From Tritrichomonas musculus (taxonomy: Eukaryota; Parabasalia; Tritrichomonadida; Tritrichomonadidae), in the NCBI GenBank assembly GCA_039105265.1, contig JAPFFF010000009.1:2852001-2916000 (forward strand): a DNA stretch of 64,000 nucleotides, in the 5' to 3' direction. A model generated the notes under the pieces. The model ran no database searches, had not been told where the DNA came from, and saw nothing but the letters and a program-made list of their open reading frames with translations. Below are positions 10,013 to 18,341 of this stretch, piece by piece. Within the stretch, counting starts at the first letter, position 1. Each line of letters opens with the position of its first letter. The translations under genes were made by a program, and so were the position numbers.

Positions 10013-10489
10013 ATGGCAATGAACAATAAGGATTACTTAGAAAGAGTTTTATATAAGGATGAACTTCAAGAACTTCAGAATGCTAAAAAGAAAAAAGGAA
10101 TCTCATTTGCAGATCTTGCATCAAAGATTGGTGTAAATAAGGTTTGGCTAGCCTCTGTTTTTGAAGGTCAACAATATGTTCCAGAAGAATATTGTCAAAA
10201 ACTCGCAAAAGAATTGGATATTAGTGAAGAAAAAACTTCATTTCTCACAAACCATCCATACAAAGGACATACAGACCCAATTTTATACAGGTTACATGAA
10301 GTAATCGATACATATGGACCTGCAATCAAAGAAATAATCCATGAACAAGGAGGAAATGCAATCATGAGTGCTATTGACTTTGGTCTTGATTGCGATGTTG
10401 TTACCGATGAACATGGAAATAAAAGAGTCATAATTAAACTTGATGGAAAACTTCTTCCATATGCAAAGAGAGGACAGTATCCATGGTAG
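10013..10489 (+). CDS. cynS: Cyanate hydratase (cyanase)
   Basis: This 158-residue protein matches bacterial and eukaryotic cyanase end to end. There is an N-terminal helical HTH-like domain (ISFADLASKIGVNKVWLASV, then GQQYVPEE) and a C-terminal catalytic domain (DPILYRLHEVIDTYG, IIHEQGGNAIMSAIDF, VIIKLDGKLLPY). The catalytic triad known from the E. coli enzyme (Arg96, Glu99, Ser122) is present as Arg93, Glu96 and Ser119, all with the same offset. The enzyme decomposes cyanate with bicarbonate to ammonia and CO2. I chose the ATG at 10013, not the frame's first ATG at 9950, because it gives the family length (156 in E. coli) and drops a hydrophobic, non-conserved lead. Trichomonads make carbamoyl phosphate in the arginine dihydrolase pathway, and carbamoyl phosphate breaks down to cyanate, so detoxification is a reasonable role. 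Lateral origin is possible but not shown. Confidence 0.93.
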   Translation: MAMNNKDYLERVLYKDELQELQNAKKKKGISFADLASKIGVNKVWLASVFEGQQYVPEEYCQKLAKELDISEEKTSFLTNHPYKGHTDPILYRLHEVIDTYGPAIKEIIHEQGGNAIMSAIDFGLDCDVVTDEHGNKRVIIKLDGKLLPYAKRGQYPW

Positions 10490-10948
10490 ATCTTCACAAA
10501 CTTAGTTTTAAATGAATTTTAAATAAACTTTGATTCATATGAACAACAAATTGTGCTTTTTCATTTCAAAATAAACTATTTTTGTTTTAATGTGATAAAA
10601 CCACATATTAGGAAATAAGTTTTATAAGATACAATGGCGACTTATAGTATTGCTTACATTGTTTTGTACAAATATATATAAAAATGCTACCCTATGCTCA
10701 GATTTGAATACTATTGCTATGATTATAAATAGTTATTAGATTAAATCATTTTTATTAATTTTAATAATCTTAAAATTCATTTATTTTGGTGCAGATATAT
10801 TATTTCCTTCTCTGCCAATAGCAGAGTTATTTATTAATAATTGTCTTTCCCTTTTTGGTACAAAAACCTATTTATGAATAATTGTTTAGTTTACATTTGT
10901 AATAAAAAAATCTTTCCAAAACGTAAAGATCAGAATTTTTAATTATTA
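10490..10948. other. AT-rich intergenic region
   Basis: About 460 bp between the cyanase and RhoGAP genes. No gene, repeat or RNA is recognised; only very short open frames are present. Confidence 0.6.
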
Positions 10949-11776
10949 ATGCCTTTTTTCGATCAACCTTTATTAGATATAGCACTTTCGACAGGCTATG
11001 TTGTTCCACCTTTCCTTGACGAATGCTTTACTTTTATTTTAGAAAATGTAGATCAAGAAGGTATATTTCGAGTCCCAGGTAACAATCAAGATGTAAAACG
11101 ATTAGTTAGTCTTTTTGACGCTGGAGGACTTCCAGAAATTAAAGTTACGCCAACTTCCCGCCGTACAACTGTTAATAATATTTGTAATGTTATTACACGT
11201 TTTATCAAAAGAATCCCTGAACACCTTTTAATTGATAAAAACGCAAAATTATGGGATAGAGATTTGAATGCAGAACAAGTTAAGCGATTGGTAAATGATC
11301 TTCCTGTATGCAACAGAGCTTTCTTATCAAGGATCTTCGCATTTTTCACAAAAGTTGCTGAACATGACTCCAAAAATTTGATGGGCGTGAATAATTTATC
11401 TAAGATTCTCTCTGCATCTTTAATTGAAGACAAAAATAATCAATATTGGCTTCTTAAACCAGAAAACACGCGAATATTTTTTACAAATTATAAGGATATT
11501 TTTGAATCAATGTCATCACTTGATGAAAATGGTGAATTTTTATCTAGAGATGACTTCCAAAAAAATGTTGGAGATATATTTACTTCTTTCTTTTGCCAAA
11601 GCTCTTCAATTAAAAAACCAGAAATTATATCTGTACCTCAAGAAAAGCAAAAGAAGATGTGCAGAAGAATCACAATTGAAAGATTGAATTGGGACCAAAT
11701 GTTTGATGTCTTACTTCATCATGATTCTAAACGATACAATGACTTTTCTGATGCTTTTGTAACACCAATGTCATGA
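10949..11776 (+). CDS. RhoGAP-domain protein
   Basis: This 275-residue protein is mostly a RhoGAP domain, at about residues 15-195. The arginine-finger block reads EGIFRVPG with Arg41 as the expected catalytic finger (family GIFRxSG). The second landmark helix is NNLSKILSASLI, where the family usually has NLAxVFxPxL; the change from Pro to Ser-Ala is notable. A basic C-terminal segment (KQKKMCRRITIERL) follows and ends without a further domain. It should stimulate GTP hydrolysis by a Rho/Rac GTPase and so shape actin dynamics. No membrane segment is seen. A RhoGEF is encoded elsewhere in the window at 44519-47644. The start is the first ATG and begins directly before the conserved domain, so an upstream start is not needed. 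Confidence 0.88.
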   Translation: MPFFDQPLLDIALSTGYVVPPFLDECFTFILENVDQEGIFRVPGNNQDVKRLVSLFDAGGLPEIKVTPTSRRTTVNNICNVITRFIKRIPEHLLIDKNAKLWDRDLNAEQVKRLVNDLPVCNRAFLSRIFAFFTKVAEHDSKNLMGVNNLSKILSASLIEDKNNQYWLLKPENTRIFFTNYKDIFESMSSLDENGEFLSRDDFQKNVGDIFTSFFCQSSSIKKPEIISVPQEKQKKMCRRITIERLNWDQMFDVLLHHDSKRYNDFSDAFVTPMS

Positions 11777-12080
11777 AAATTTTTTTTTTTTTAATTATGG
11801 TTTTATTTTTAAAAATTATTATCATCCATTTCAATTTAATTATAATTATAATTTAACAACTCTGAAGTATATTCATTAATATTATTCAAACTTTAAATCA
11901 TCGATTAATCTGAAAAAGATTTGTAGAATTAATTAGCACAACAAATATATATTTAATACATAAATATATCTGTAACAAACATTCTGATAACAAAAAAAAA
12001 TCAATAGTAAATGATTTTGATAATAAATGATAAATAAATATCATCAACATCAAAAAATATTAAAACCACACACACAATTA
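11777..12080. other. Convergent intergenic region
   Basis: About 300 bp between the convergent RhoGAP and EF-hand genes, very AT-rich. It should contain both 3' ends. Nothing else is recognised. Confidence 0.6.
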
Positions 12081-12512
12081 TCATAAAAACAATGCGTTTG
12101 CGAATGAATTGATATCAATAAAACCTTGATTATTTGGATCAGCTTCATGGATTATTTCATTAATTTCTTCTTTAGTTAATGGTTCGCACAAATTAGTCAT
12201 TATATGAACAAATTCTTCTGTATTAATTTTTCCATCATTATTGGTATCAAAAACTTTAAATGCTTTTAATATTTCATTTTTAGGATTTCGGGATTGGAGT
12301 TGCTTATTAGCAATAAAAACAAAATCATCAAATTTAATTCTATCTGATTCATCGAGTCCTACATCAAGAAGCATTTCTCTGACTTCTTCTTCATTTGGGT
12401 TGATACCTAGAGCTCTTAGAGCGGAAAGTAGCAATTTTGAGTTAATAAGTCCATCATGATCTTTATCATAAAAATTAAATGCTTCTTTTAGATTTGATTC
12501 AGTAGGTTTCAT
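12081..12512 (-). CDS. Centrin/calmodulin-like EF-hand protein
   Basis: A 143-residue four-EF-hand protein of the calmodulin/centrin superfamily. Loop 1 (DKDHDGLINSKL) and loop 3 (DTNNDGKINTEE) keep good calcium-ligand spacing, although loop 1 lacks the usual Glu at position 12. Loop 2 (around GLDESDRIKFDDF) and loop 4 (DPNNQGFIDINS) are degenerate and may not bind calcium. Helices between the loops (LRALGINPNEEEVREML, ILKAFKVFDTN) follow the family pattern. It could be a basal-body or cytoskeletal centrin, or a calmodulin-like sensor; the short N-terminus does not decide. I take the ATG at 12512 (MKPTESNLKEAF). The frame stays open to 12557, but that would leave only 30 bp to the divergent AAA-DPF gene and add an unconserved hydrophobic lead. 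Confidence 0.82.
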   Translation of the reverse strand: MKPTESNLKEAFNFYDKDHDGLINSKLLLSALRALGINPNEEEVREMLLDVGLDESDRIKFDDFVFIANKQLQSRNPKNEILKAFKVFDTNNDGKINTEEFVHIMTNLCEPLTKEEINEIIHEADPNNQGFIDINSFANALFL

Positions 12513-12587
12513 ATTTATCTGAAAAATCGCAAACTTATGAAAAAGTTTAAATTGCAAAATTTATGAAAATAATCAATTTTTTTAAAT

Positions 12588-15500
12588 ATGAATGGAGCAA
12601 GATTTATCGTTGATCGGACAAGTTCTCCAGATGATTTATACGCAAGAATGAGCCCTTCCAGGATGAAACAAATGGGGCTGGAAAGCGGTTCAATTGTTTG
12701 TGTGAAATCTATTTATCAAAAAGACATTTTTGTTGCTGTTTACCCATTCAACACCGAAGAAGATGGAAGCAGCTTCGATAGTCCTCAAGATCACAATCTC
12801 CAATTATCTCGTGTAATCAGGGTTCAAATAAACGCATATTTAGGACAACAAATTCTCGTTATACCATACAATGACTCAGTTCCAGTTGCCCAAAGCGTTA
12901 TTTTGGCTCCAATCTTCGAAAAAATTTATAAAATGGCAGGACCGTTTGATTTTCAAGATTTATTTACGAAAAAAAATCAATATGATTTTACAAATGTACC
13001 TCTTTCAAAAGGAACTATCATCCCAATTCATGGCTTACAGCATACATTTGAATTCATTGTTGCCGGATTTACTCCTGACAATGGAAATCAAGCTGTTGTT
13101 GTCAAAGACGAAAAAGTAATTAAAGTTAACGGCAAACAAATGGTTAATCGTGACAATAGTTGGTATAATTTTAATAACGGAACTGTTAGCTATGATGACG
13201 TTGGTGGAATGAAAAATCAATTAAAGCAAATCAGGCAATCAATTGAATTGCCTTTAATAATGCCAAATTTGGCTGATCCGTCAATACCAAAGCATCTTTT
13301 AATTACCGCTCAAACAGGAATGGGCAAAACTTATTTAGCCAAAGCAATTCAAACAGAAACACCAACTCACTTTATTTATGTTTCAGGCATGGAAATTTTA
13401 TCTAGACAGCCAAAAGAAGCAAGCGAATTTCTAAAGAACGTATTACGCGAAGCAAGTAATAATGAACCATCAATCATTTACTTTGATGACATTGATGCAC
13501 TATTTATAGATAATCGCTTATCTAAAGTTTTCCCTCATCTATTCAAACTGAATCGAACGGTTTTGATTGGAACAGCTAGAGATGGCAGTTTACCACAGCT
13601 ACAATTGTTTAAGACACGAATTAATATTCCAATTCCATCATTCGATGAACGATGCGATGTTGTTAGATGCTTAACACTTAATTCAACATTATCTAAATCA
13701 ACAGCTATTCGAGAAATTGCAGCAGAAAACGATGGAAAAACACCATCAGTGCTTGCTGATGTTTGCTATGATTTAGCTCTTAGAGGTCTTGAATTTTTAC
13801 TTGCCACCTATGATATTAATCAAGAATTTTCACTCGCTCGACTTCAAAGGCTTGTTGTTGGTAAAGAAAAATACGTTGTTAATGAATCTACAGAAGACTC
13901 TGATATTGATCTAAAGACTCTTGGTGATCCAGATCTATTTGCTAAAGGATCTAAAGGAAGGAAATCATTATCACTTGATCCATTCAACGAATTGATGAAC
14001 CAAAATGATCAAGCAGATGCAAGTAAAGATGAAGTTGATGAATTGAACAACATGCTTGGTATTAACGCAAACAATCGTAAATATAAAATTGGCAGCAATG
14101 GTGGAATCGTTGAAAGCTCACCAAATGGAAGTCGAATACAATCTAATGATGGTGATAATCTTGATTTATTTGCACAAATTGCCAGTCAAGCGCCAATGGT
14201 TGATCCATCTCAATTAAAGAAGAAAAAGAACAAAAACAAGAGCGATGACTTTGATGATGATCCATTCAGTAGCAGCGGATTAATCCAAGTTCAAAATGCA
14301 CCACCAGCACAATCACCAATATCTGGAGATGATCCATTTGCTTCTCTTGAAAATACTTCAGTTCCTGCTCCACTTAAAAAGAATAAGAAACAAAATCAAG
14401 GCGATGATGAAGACCCATTCTCATCAATAAGTTCAGCTCCAAACGCAGCTCCAATTCCACCAGTAACTGCACCAATAGTAGATAATTCAAAGATTGATCA
14501 TTCAGGAGATCCATTTAGTGCATTTAACCCAGTTCCTGCACCAACTAAACAAAATGGCAGTAGTGATCAAGATTCAAATCAATCTGGTCAGAAATCACAT
14601 CAAGTTGATGACTTATTTGGTGACTTTGGCTTACCAAATCCACCCTCAAACAATCAAAATGGAAAACAAAATGAAGTTGATGATTTATTTGGCGGTTTCT
14701 CATCTGTTCCTTCAACTCAACCTACAAAGTCTGATATTGATGATCTCTTTGGTGGCTTTGAAGTACCTAAAGAAAGCAACACTGTTGATCCCTTTGCTAT
14801 TCAACAAGCAGAACATAAAAATTCGAACAAAAATGATGATCCTTTTGCAGGATTTGGTGCTCCACAAGCAGCAAATCAAGGAAAAGCAGATGCTCAAAAA
14901 CAAATGAACGATGATCCATTTGCAAGCTTTGGCAATAATAATGCCAAGAATGCAGCACCAGCTGCAAGCAACGAAGATCCTTTTGCAAGTTTTTCAACAG
15001 GAAAGAATCAACAAAATCAAGCTAAAATGAGTGATGATCCATTTGCCAGCTTTGGCCAAAAGAGTTCCTCCCAAAAGATGCCAACGGCAAGTGATGATCC
15101 ATTTGCAAGCTTCGATGCAAAGAAAAATGAAACAAATAATGAAGATCCATTCAGTTCTTTATCAAAGAAACCAAACAAAGATATTGATAATAATCAAGAT
15201 CCTTTCGCTCCTGTCGCAGCTGCTGGCGCAGCAGCAGCAGCAGCAGATGATCCTTTCTCTTCAACAACACCAACCAAAACAGAGCCAGATAATCCATTCT
15301 CAGCTGCTGCAACAGGCATGAATCAAAAAGAGCCAGATAATCCGTTCTCAGCTGCTGCAACAGGCATGAATCAAAATGCAAATAAAGCAGATCATGATCC
15401 ATTCGCCTCAGCATCGTCAAAACAACAAGCAAACAAAGACGAGGACCCATTCGCTTCTGCTTCAATTAAGCAAAATACTAAAAAAGACGAGGATCCATTT

Positions 15501-17978
15501 GCGTCTGCATCCACATCTTCGCCAAAGGCAACTAAAAACGATGATCCATTTGCATCTGTGAGCAAGACACAACCGAACAATGACCATGACCCATTCGCCT
15601 CTGCAGGCAAGACACAAGCAAGCAAAGATCATGATCCATTTGCATCTGCATCCACATCTTCGCCAAAGGCAACTAAAGACGATGATCCATTTGCATCTGT
15701 GAGCAAGACACAACCGAACAATGACCATGACCCATTCGCCTCTCAAGCTAAGAAGAAGGTCGATGATCCTTTCTCATCAACCAAGGCCGATGACGCAGAT
15801 CCATTTTCAACAGTACCAAAGCCCGCCAAATCTGTCGATCCATTTGCAAAGCCAGACCTGAAGCCCGCTGACGATCCTTTCTCGTCAATACCGAAGCAGC
15901 CGGTTAACAAGTCGAATGATCCATTTGCGCCAGTCAAATCCGAGATCAAGCAAGCAGAAGATCCATTTGCGAACCATGACACGAAGAAGACAGGAAGCAA
16001 TCCATTTGGCCCATCGTCGTCGACTACCACTCTGTCTGATGAGAAGTCGAATGATCCATTTGCCATGGCGAAGCCGGTGAAGAAGACAACAGGCGATCCA
16101 TTTGCAGCAACCAGGAAGGAAATCAAAGAAGCTGAGGAGCCACATACTGATAATAATGATCCTTTCTCACAGAAGCCGCCAAGCAAAGAAATCGAAGATC
16201 CTTTCTCTGTCCCGAAGCCGAACAAATCGGAAGATCCGTTTGCAGTGCCTCCTAAGATTAAAGTTAAGCAGACAGAAGATCCATTCGCTTCCTCTCCTCC
16301 TTCATTAGATGGAGGCAGAATTGACGATCCATTTGGTGCTTCATCTTCTAAATTGAAGAAGATAGACGATCCTTTTGCTACCACTCCAGCTCCTTCAGCA
16401 AGTAACAGAAGAATTGATGATCCTTTCTCTACATCTAAACCCAAGCCTCCTGCTGATGATCCATTCTCATCATCACCACCTAAACCAGCCAAAACTGATG
16501 CAGCTGATCCATTCTCATCAACTTCAACAAAGCCTTCAGCAGCTGATCCATTCTCATCAACTTCAACAAAGCCTGCAGCAGCTGATCCATTTGCTTCATC
16601 ACCACCTAAGCCAAATAAGCCTGCAGCAGCTGATCCATTTGCATCAATTTCAACCAAGCCTACAGCCGCTGATCCATTTGCTTCAAATGTAGGCAAACCT
16701 GCTCCTGATCCTTTCTCTGCCAAGTCGAAGCCTTCTGAAGATCCATTTTCCGCCGGTGTCCAAAGAAGAGACAGCCTTTACACAATGGACACATTCAAGG
16801 CAAGTCAGCCTAAAGAGACTGATGATCCTTTTGCTGCTGCATCTGATGGAAATCTGAATAGTAACTTATGCTCAAACTCAAATCAACAGAAAAATAATTC
16901 TCAAACTAGTCAATCTACTTATGATCCTTTTGCAGCACCAAATACATTTGATAAGGATATTTCTGATTCAGATGATGAATCATCAGATTCTGATGATGAC
17001 AATGATAACACAAATGGCAATAATAATTCAGATGAAGATAGTAATAGTGACCAACCCCAATTTGGAAAGAAGGTAGAAGACCCATTCGCACCTACATCAA
17101 ATGTAAGTATTAACGATCCTTTCTCAAAGACTTCACCACGAACAATAGATGATCCATTCTCAACACACAACAGTTCCTTTGATAAAGAAGAACGCATTCA
17201 AGATCCTTTCTCTAATAATTCATCTACTAATCAAGTTAAAGATCCTTTCGCTAACGACGATAGTGACGATGATAAGAAACAAACAGGATCAGGAAGTGAT
17301 GATAGTGATAGTGACAATGAAAATAATATAAATTCGGATGATCCATTCTCAGCTCCATCTCATCATTCAAAAGCAATTGATGACCCATTCTCAGTACCAT
17401 CTTCATCATTATACTCAAATGATCCTTTTGCTGTTTCACAGGCTCCTTCAAAAAGTGCTGCAGATCCATTCGCTGCAGCTTCAGGAGCAGCACAGACAAA
17501 AGATCCTTTAGTTGAAAAGCAAAATCAACAACAGCATCAACAACAAAATCAAGCTGGCCAACCTAAACCAGAACAACCAATTAGTTCAGCTAATCCATTT
17601 GCATCATCAACACAACCTGCTCCTCCAAGTTCAACAAATCCTTTCGCTTCTCCACAAAGTACAGCAATGCCTACTATAGGATCTCCAAAAGCAACTAATT
17701 CAGCAAATCCTTTCGCTACTGGCCAAAATCCATTTGCTTCAGGTGGATCAACAAATATTTCAAATGCTGCTTCTCCTTTCTCTTCAAATGGAGCCCAATT
17801 CCAATCATCAACTTTAACAAGCTCAACTTTGACACAAGCTGATGATAAGAAAGATAAGAAAGATAAACATAAGAAAGATAAAAACAAAGAGAAAAAAGAA
17901 AAGAAAGAAAAAGAAAAGAAAGAAAAGGAAAAGAAAGAGAAGGATAAGAAAGAAAAGAAAGAGAAAAAGAAGAAATGA
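12588..17978 (+). CDS. Cdc48-like N domain + AAA module fused to a giant DPF/NPF endocytic tail
   Basis: This 1,796-residue protein has two unlike halves. Residues 1-195 resemble the double-psi/beta-barrel N domain of Cdc48/p97. Residues 200-420 are one AAA module beginning YDDVGG, with Walker A QTGMGKT (Lys247) and Walker B IIYFDDIDAL, in which Asp301 stands where the catalytic Glu is normal. The usual arginine-finger block RRFGRFDRE is replaced by LFKTRINIPIP, so hydrolysis may be lost. From about residue 464 to 1625 the protein is disordered and carries about 56 DPF motifs, mostly DPFAS or DPFSS, plus DLFG(G/D)F motifs near 674-728. Seven NPF motifs are spread through the tail, four of them clustered near 1670-1720. 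A Lys/Glu tail ends it (1754-1796). In known endocytic proteins DPF binds the AP-2 appendage, NPF binds EH domains and DLF-type motifs bind clathrin or adaptors. I infer an AAA-headed endocytic scaffold. I know of no described protein with this architecture. Confidence 0.9.
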   Translation: MNGARFIVDRTSSPDDLYARMSPSRMKQMGLESGSIVCVKSIYQKDIFVAVYPFNTEEDGSSFDSPQDHNLQLSRVIRVQINAYLGQQILVIPYNDSVPVAQSVILAPIFEKIYKMAGPFDFQDLFTKKNQYDFTNVPLSKGTIIPIHGLQHTFEFIVAGFTPDNGNQAVVVKDEKVIKVNGKQMVNRDNSWYNFNNGTVSYDDVGGMKNQLKQIRQSIELPLIMPNLADPSIPKHLLITAQTGMGKTYLAKAIQTETPTHFIYVSGMEILSRQPKEASEFLKNVLREASNNEPSIIYFDDIDALFIDNRLSKVFPHLFKLNRTVLIGTARDGSLPQLQLFKTRINIPIPSFDERCDVVRCLTLNSTLSKSTAIREIAAENDGKTPSVLADVCYDLALRGLEFLLATYDINQEFSLARLQRLVVGKEKYVVNESTEDSDIDLKTLGDPDLFAKGSKGRKSLSLDPFNELMNQNDQADASKDEVDELNNMLGINANNRKYKIGSNGGIVESSPNGSRIQSNDGDNLDLFAQIASQAPMVDPSQLKKKKNKNKSDDFDDDPFSSSGLIQVQNAPPAQSPISGDDPFASLENTSVPAPLKKNKKQNQGDDEDPFSSISSAPNAAPIPPVTAPIVDNSKIDHSGDPFSAFNPVPAPTKQNGSSDQDSNQSGQKSHQVDDLFGDFGLPNPPSNNQNGKQNEVDDLFGGFSSVPSTQPTKSDIDDLFGGFEVPKESNTVDPFAIQQAEHKNSNKNDDPFAGFGAPQAANQGKADAQKQMNDDPFASFGNNNAKNAAPAASNEDPFASFSTGKNQQNQAKMSDDPFASFGQKSSSQKMPTASDDPFASFDAKKNETNNEDPFSSLSKKPNKDIDNNQDPFAPVAAAGAAAAAADDPFSSTTPTKTEPDNPFSAAATGMNQKEPDNPFSAAATGMNQNANKADHDPFASASSKQQANKDEDPFASASIKQNTKKDEDPFASASTSSPKATKNDDPFASVSKTQPNNDHDPFASAGKTQASKDHDPFASASTSSPKATKDDDPFASVSKTQPNNDHDPFASQAKKKVDDPFSSTKADDADPFSTVPKPAKSVDPFAKPDLKPADDPFSSIPKQPVNKSNDPFAPVKSEIKQAEDPFANHDTKKTGSNPFGPSSSTTTLSDEKSNDPFAMAKPVKKTTGDPFAATRKEIKEAEEPHTDNNDPFSQKPPSKEIEDPFSVPKPNKSEDPFAVPPKIKVKQTEDPFASSPPSLDGGRIDDPFGASSSKLKKIDDPFATTPAPSASNRRIDDPFSTSKPKPPADDPFSSSPPKPAKTDAADPFSSTSTKPSAADPFSSTSTKPAAADPFASSPPKPNKPAAADPFASISTKPTAADPFASNVGKPAPDPFSAKSKPSEDPFSAGVQRRDSLYTMDTFKASQPKETDDPFAAASDGNLNSNLCSNSNQQKNNSQTSQSTYDPFAAPNTFDKDISDSDDESSDSDDDNDNTNGNNNSDEDSNSDQPQFGKKVEDPFAPTSNVSINDPFSKTSPRTIDDPFSTHNSSFDKEERIQDPFSNNSSTNQVKDPFANDDSDDDKKQTGSGSDDSDSDNENNINSDDPFSAPSHHSKAIDDPFSVPSSSLYSNDPFAVSQAPSKSAADPFAAASGAAQTKDPLVEKQNQQQHQQQNQAGQPKPEQPISSANPFASSTQPAPPSSTNPFASPQSTAMPTIGSPKATNSANPFATGQNPFASGGSTNISNAASPFSSNGAQFQSSTLTSSTLTQADDKKDKKDKHKKDKNKEKKEKKEKEKKEKEKKEKDKKEKKEKKKK
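15282..15377 (+). repeat. Intragenic 48-bp duplication (NPF unit)
   Basis: Two adjacent 48-bp copies encode EPDNPFSAAATGMNQ followed by Lys or Asn. They differ at only a few bases and are in frame within the DPF/NPF tail. This shows tail growth by slippage or unequal exchange. Confidence 0.8.
15497..15745 (+). repeat. Intragenic 141-bp near-identical repeat (DPF units)
   Basis: A segment encoding ASTSSPKATKNDDPFASVSK and the QPNNDHDPFAS that follows recurs 141 bp (47 codons) downstream, almost unchanged at the DNA level. The two copies overlap a shared spacer (GKTQASKDHDPFAS). High DNA identity in a disordered region points to recent duplication. Confidence 0.85.
16499..16580 (+). repeat. 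Intragenic 39-bp repeat (AADPFSSTSTKP unit)
   Basis: Two 39-bp in-frame copies encode ADPFSSTSTKPSA and a near copy. They are nearly identical in DNA and lie in the DPF tail. Further, weaker copies continue downstream with DPFAS in place of DPFSS. Confidence 0.75.
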
Positions 17979-18341
17979 CGAATCTTTTTTTATTTAATTA
18001 AATTGAAGCATTTTTTTTTTTAACGATCTTTTTTATTTTTATTTTTATTTTTAGTCTGGCTGAAATTACAGGGAAAGAAATTTAAGCTTATATGATTTGA
18101 CAAAGTGAAATAATTAATATAAATGATTTTAATATATTTAAGCAATGATTTGCAAGAAAAACAATAGATAAATTAAATTATCTTATAATCAGAACAACAA
18201 TTATGACTGCAATTATTGAAATTATTTTTTTTTTTTGAATTATATAATTTTGCTTCGAAAGGAAATAAAGAATTAATTTTTATTCACTTCTATTTAAACA
18301 AATATAGATAATAATCAAAAAAATATTAATACAACTCATAA
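17979..18341. other. Convergent intergenic region
   Basis: About 360 bp between the convergent AAA-DPF and ARM-like genes. It is AT-rich with a (TTTTTA)n-like stretch near 18026-18052. No gene is seen. Confidence 0.6.

Noticed and set aside
15743-16723. A 326-codon open frame on the minus strand inside the AAA-DPF gene
   Set aside because: It is the antisense image of the DPF repeats: GATCCATT-type codons read backwards give Asn-Gly-Ser repeats. Its regularity comes from the sense-strand repeat and no start context or homology supports it. Other long antisense frames in the same tail are the same effect.
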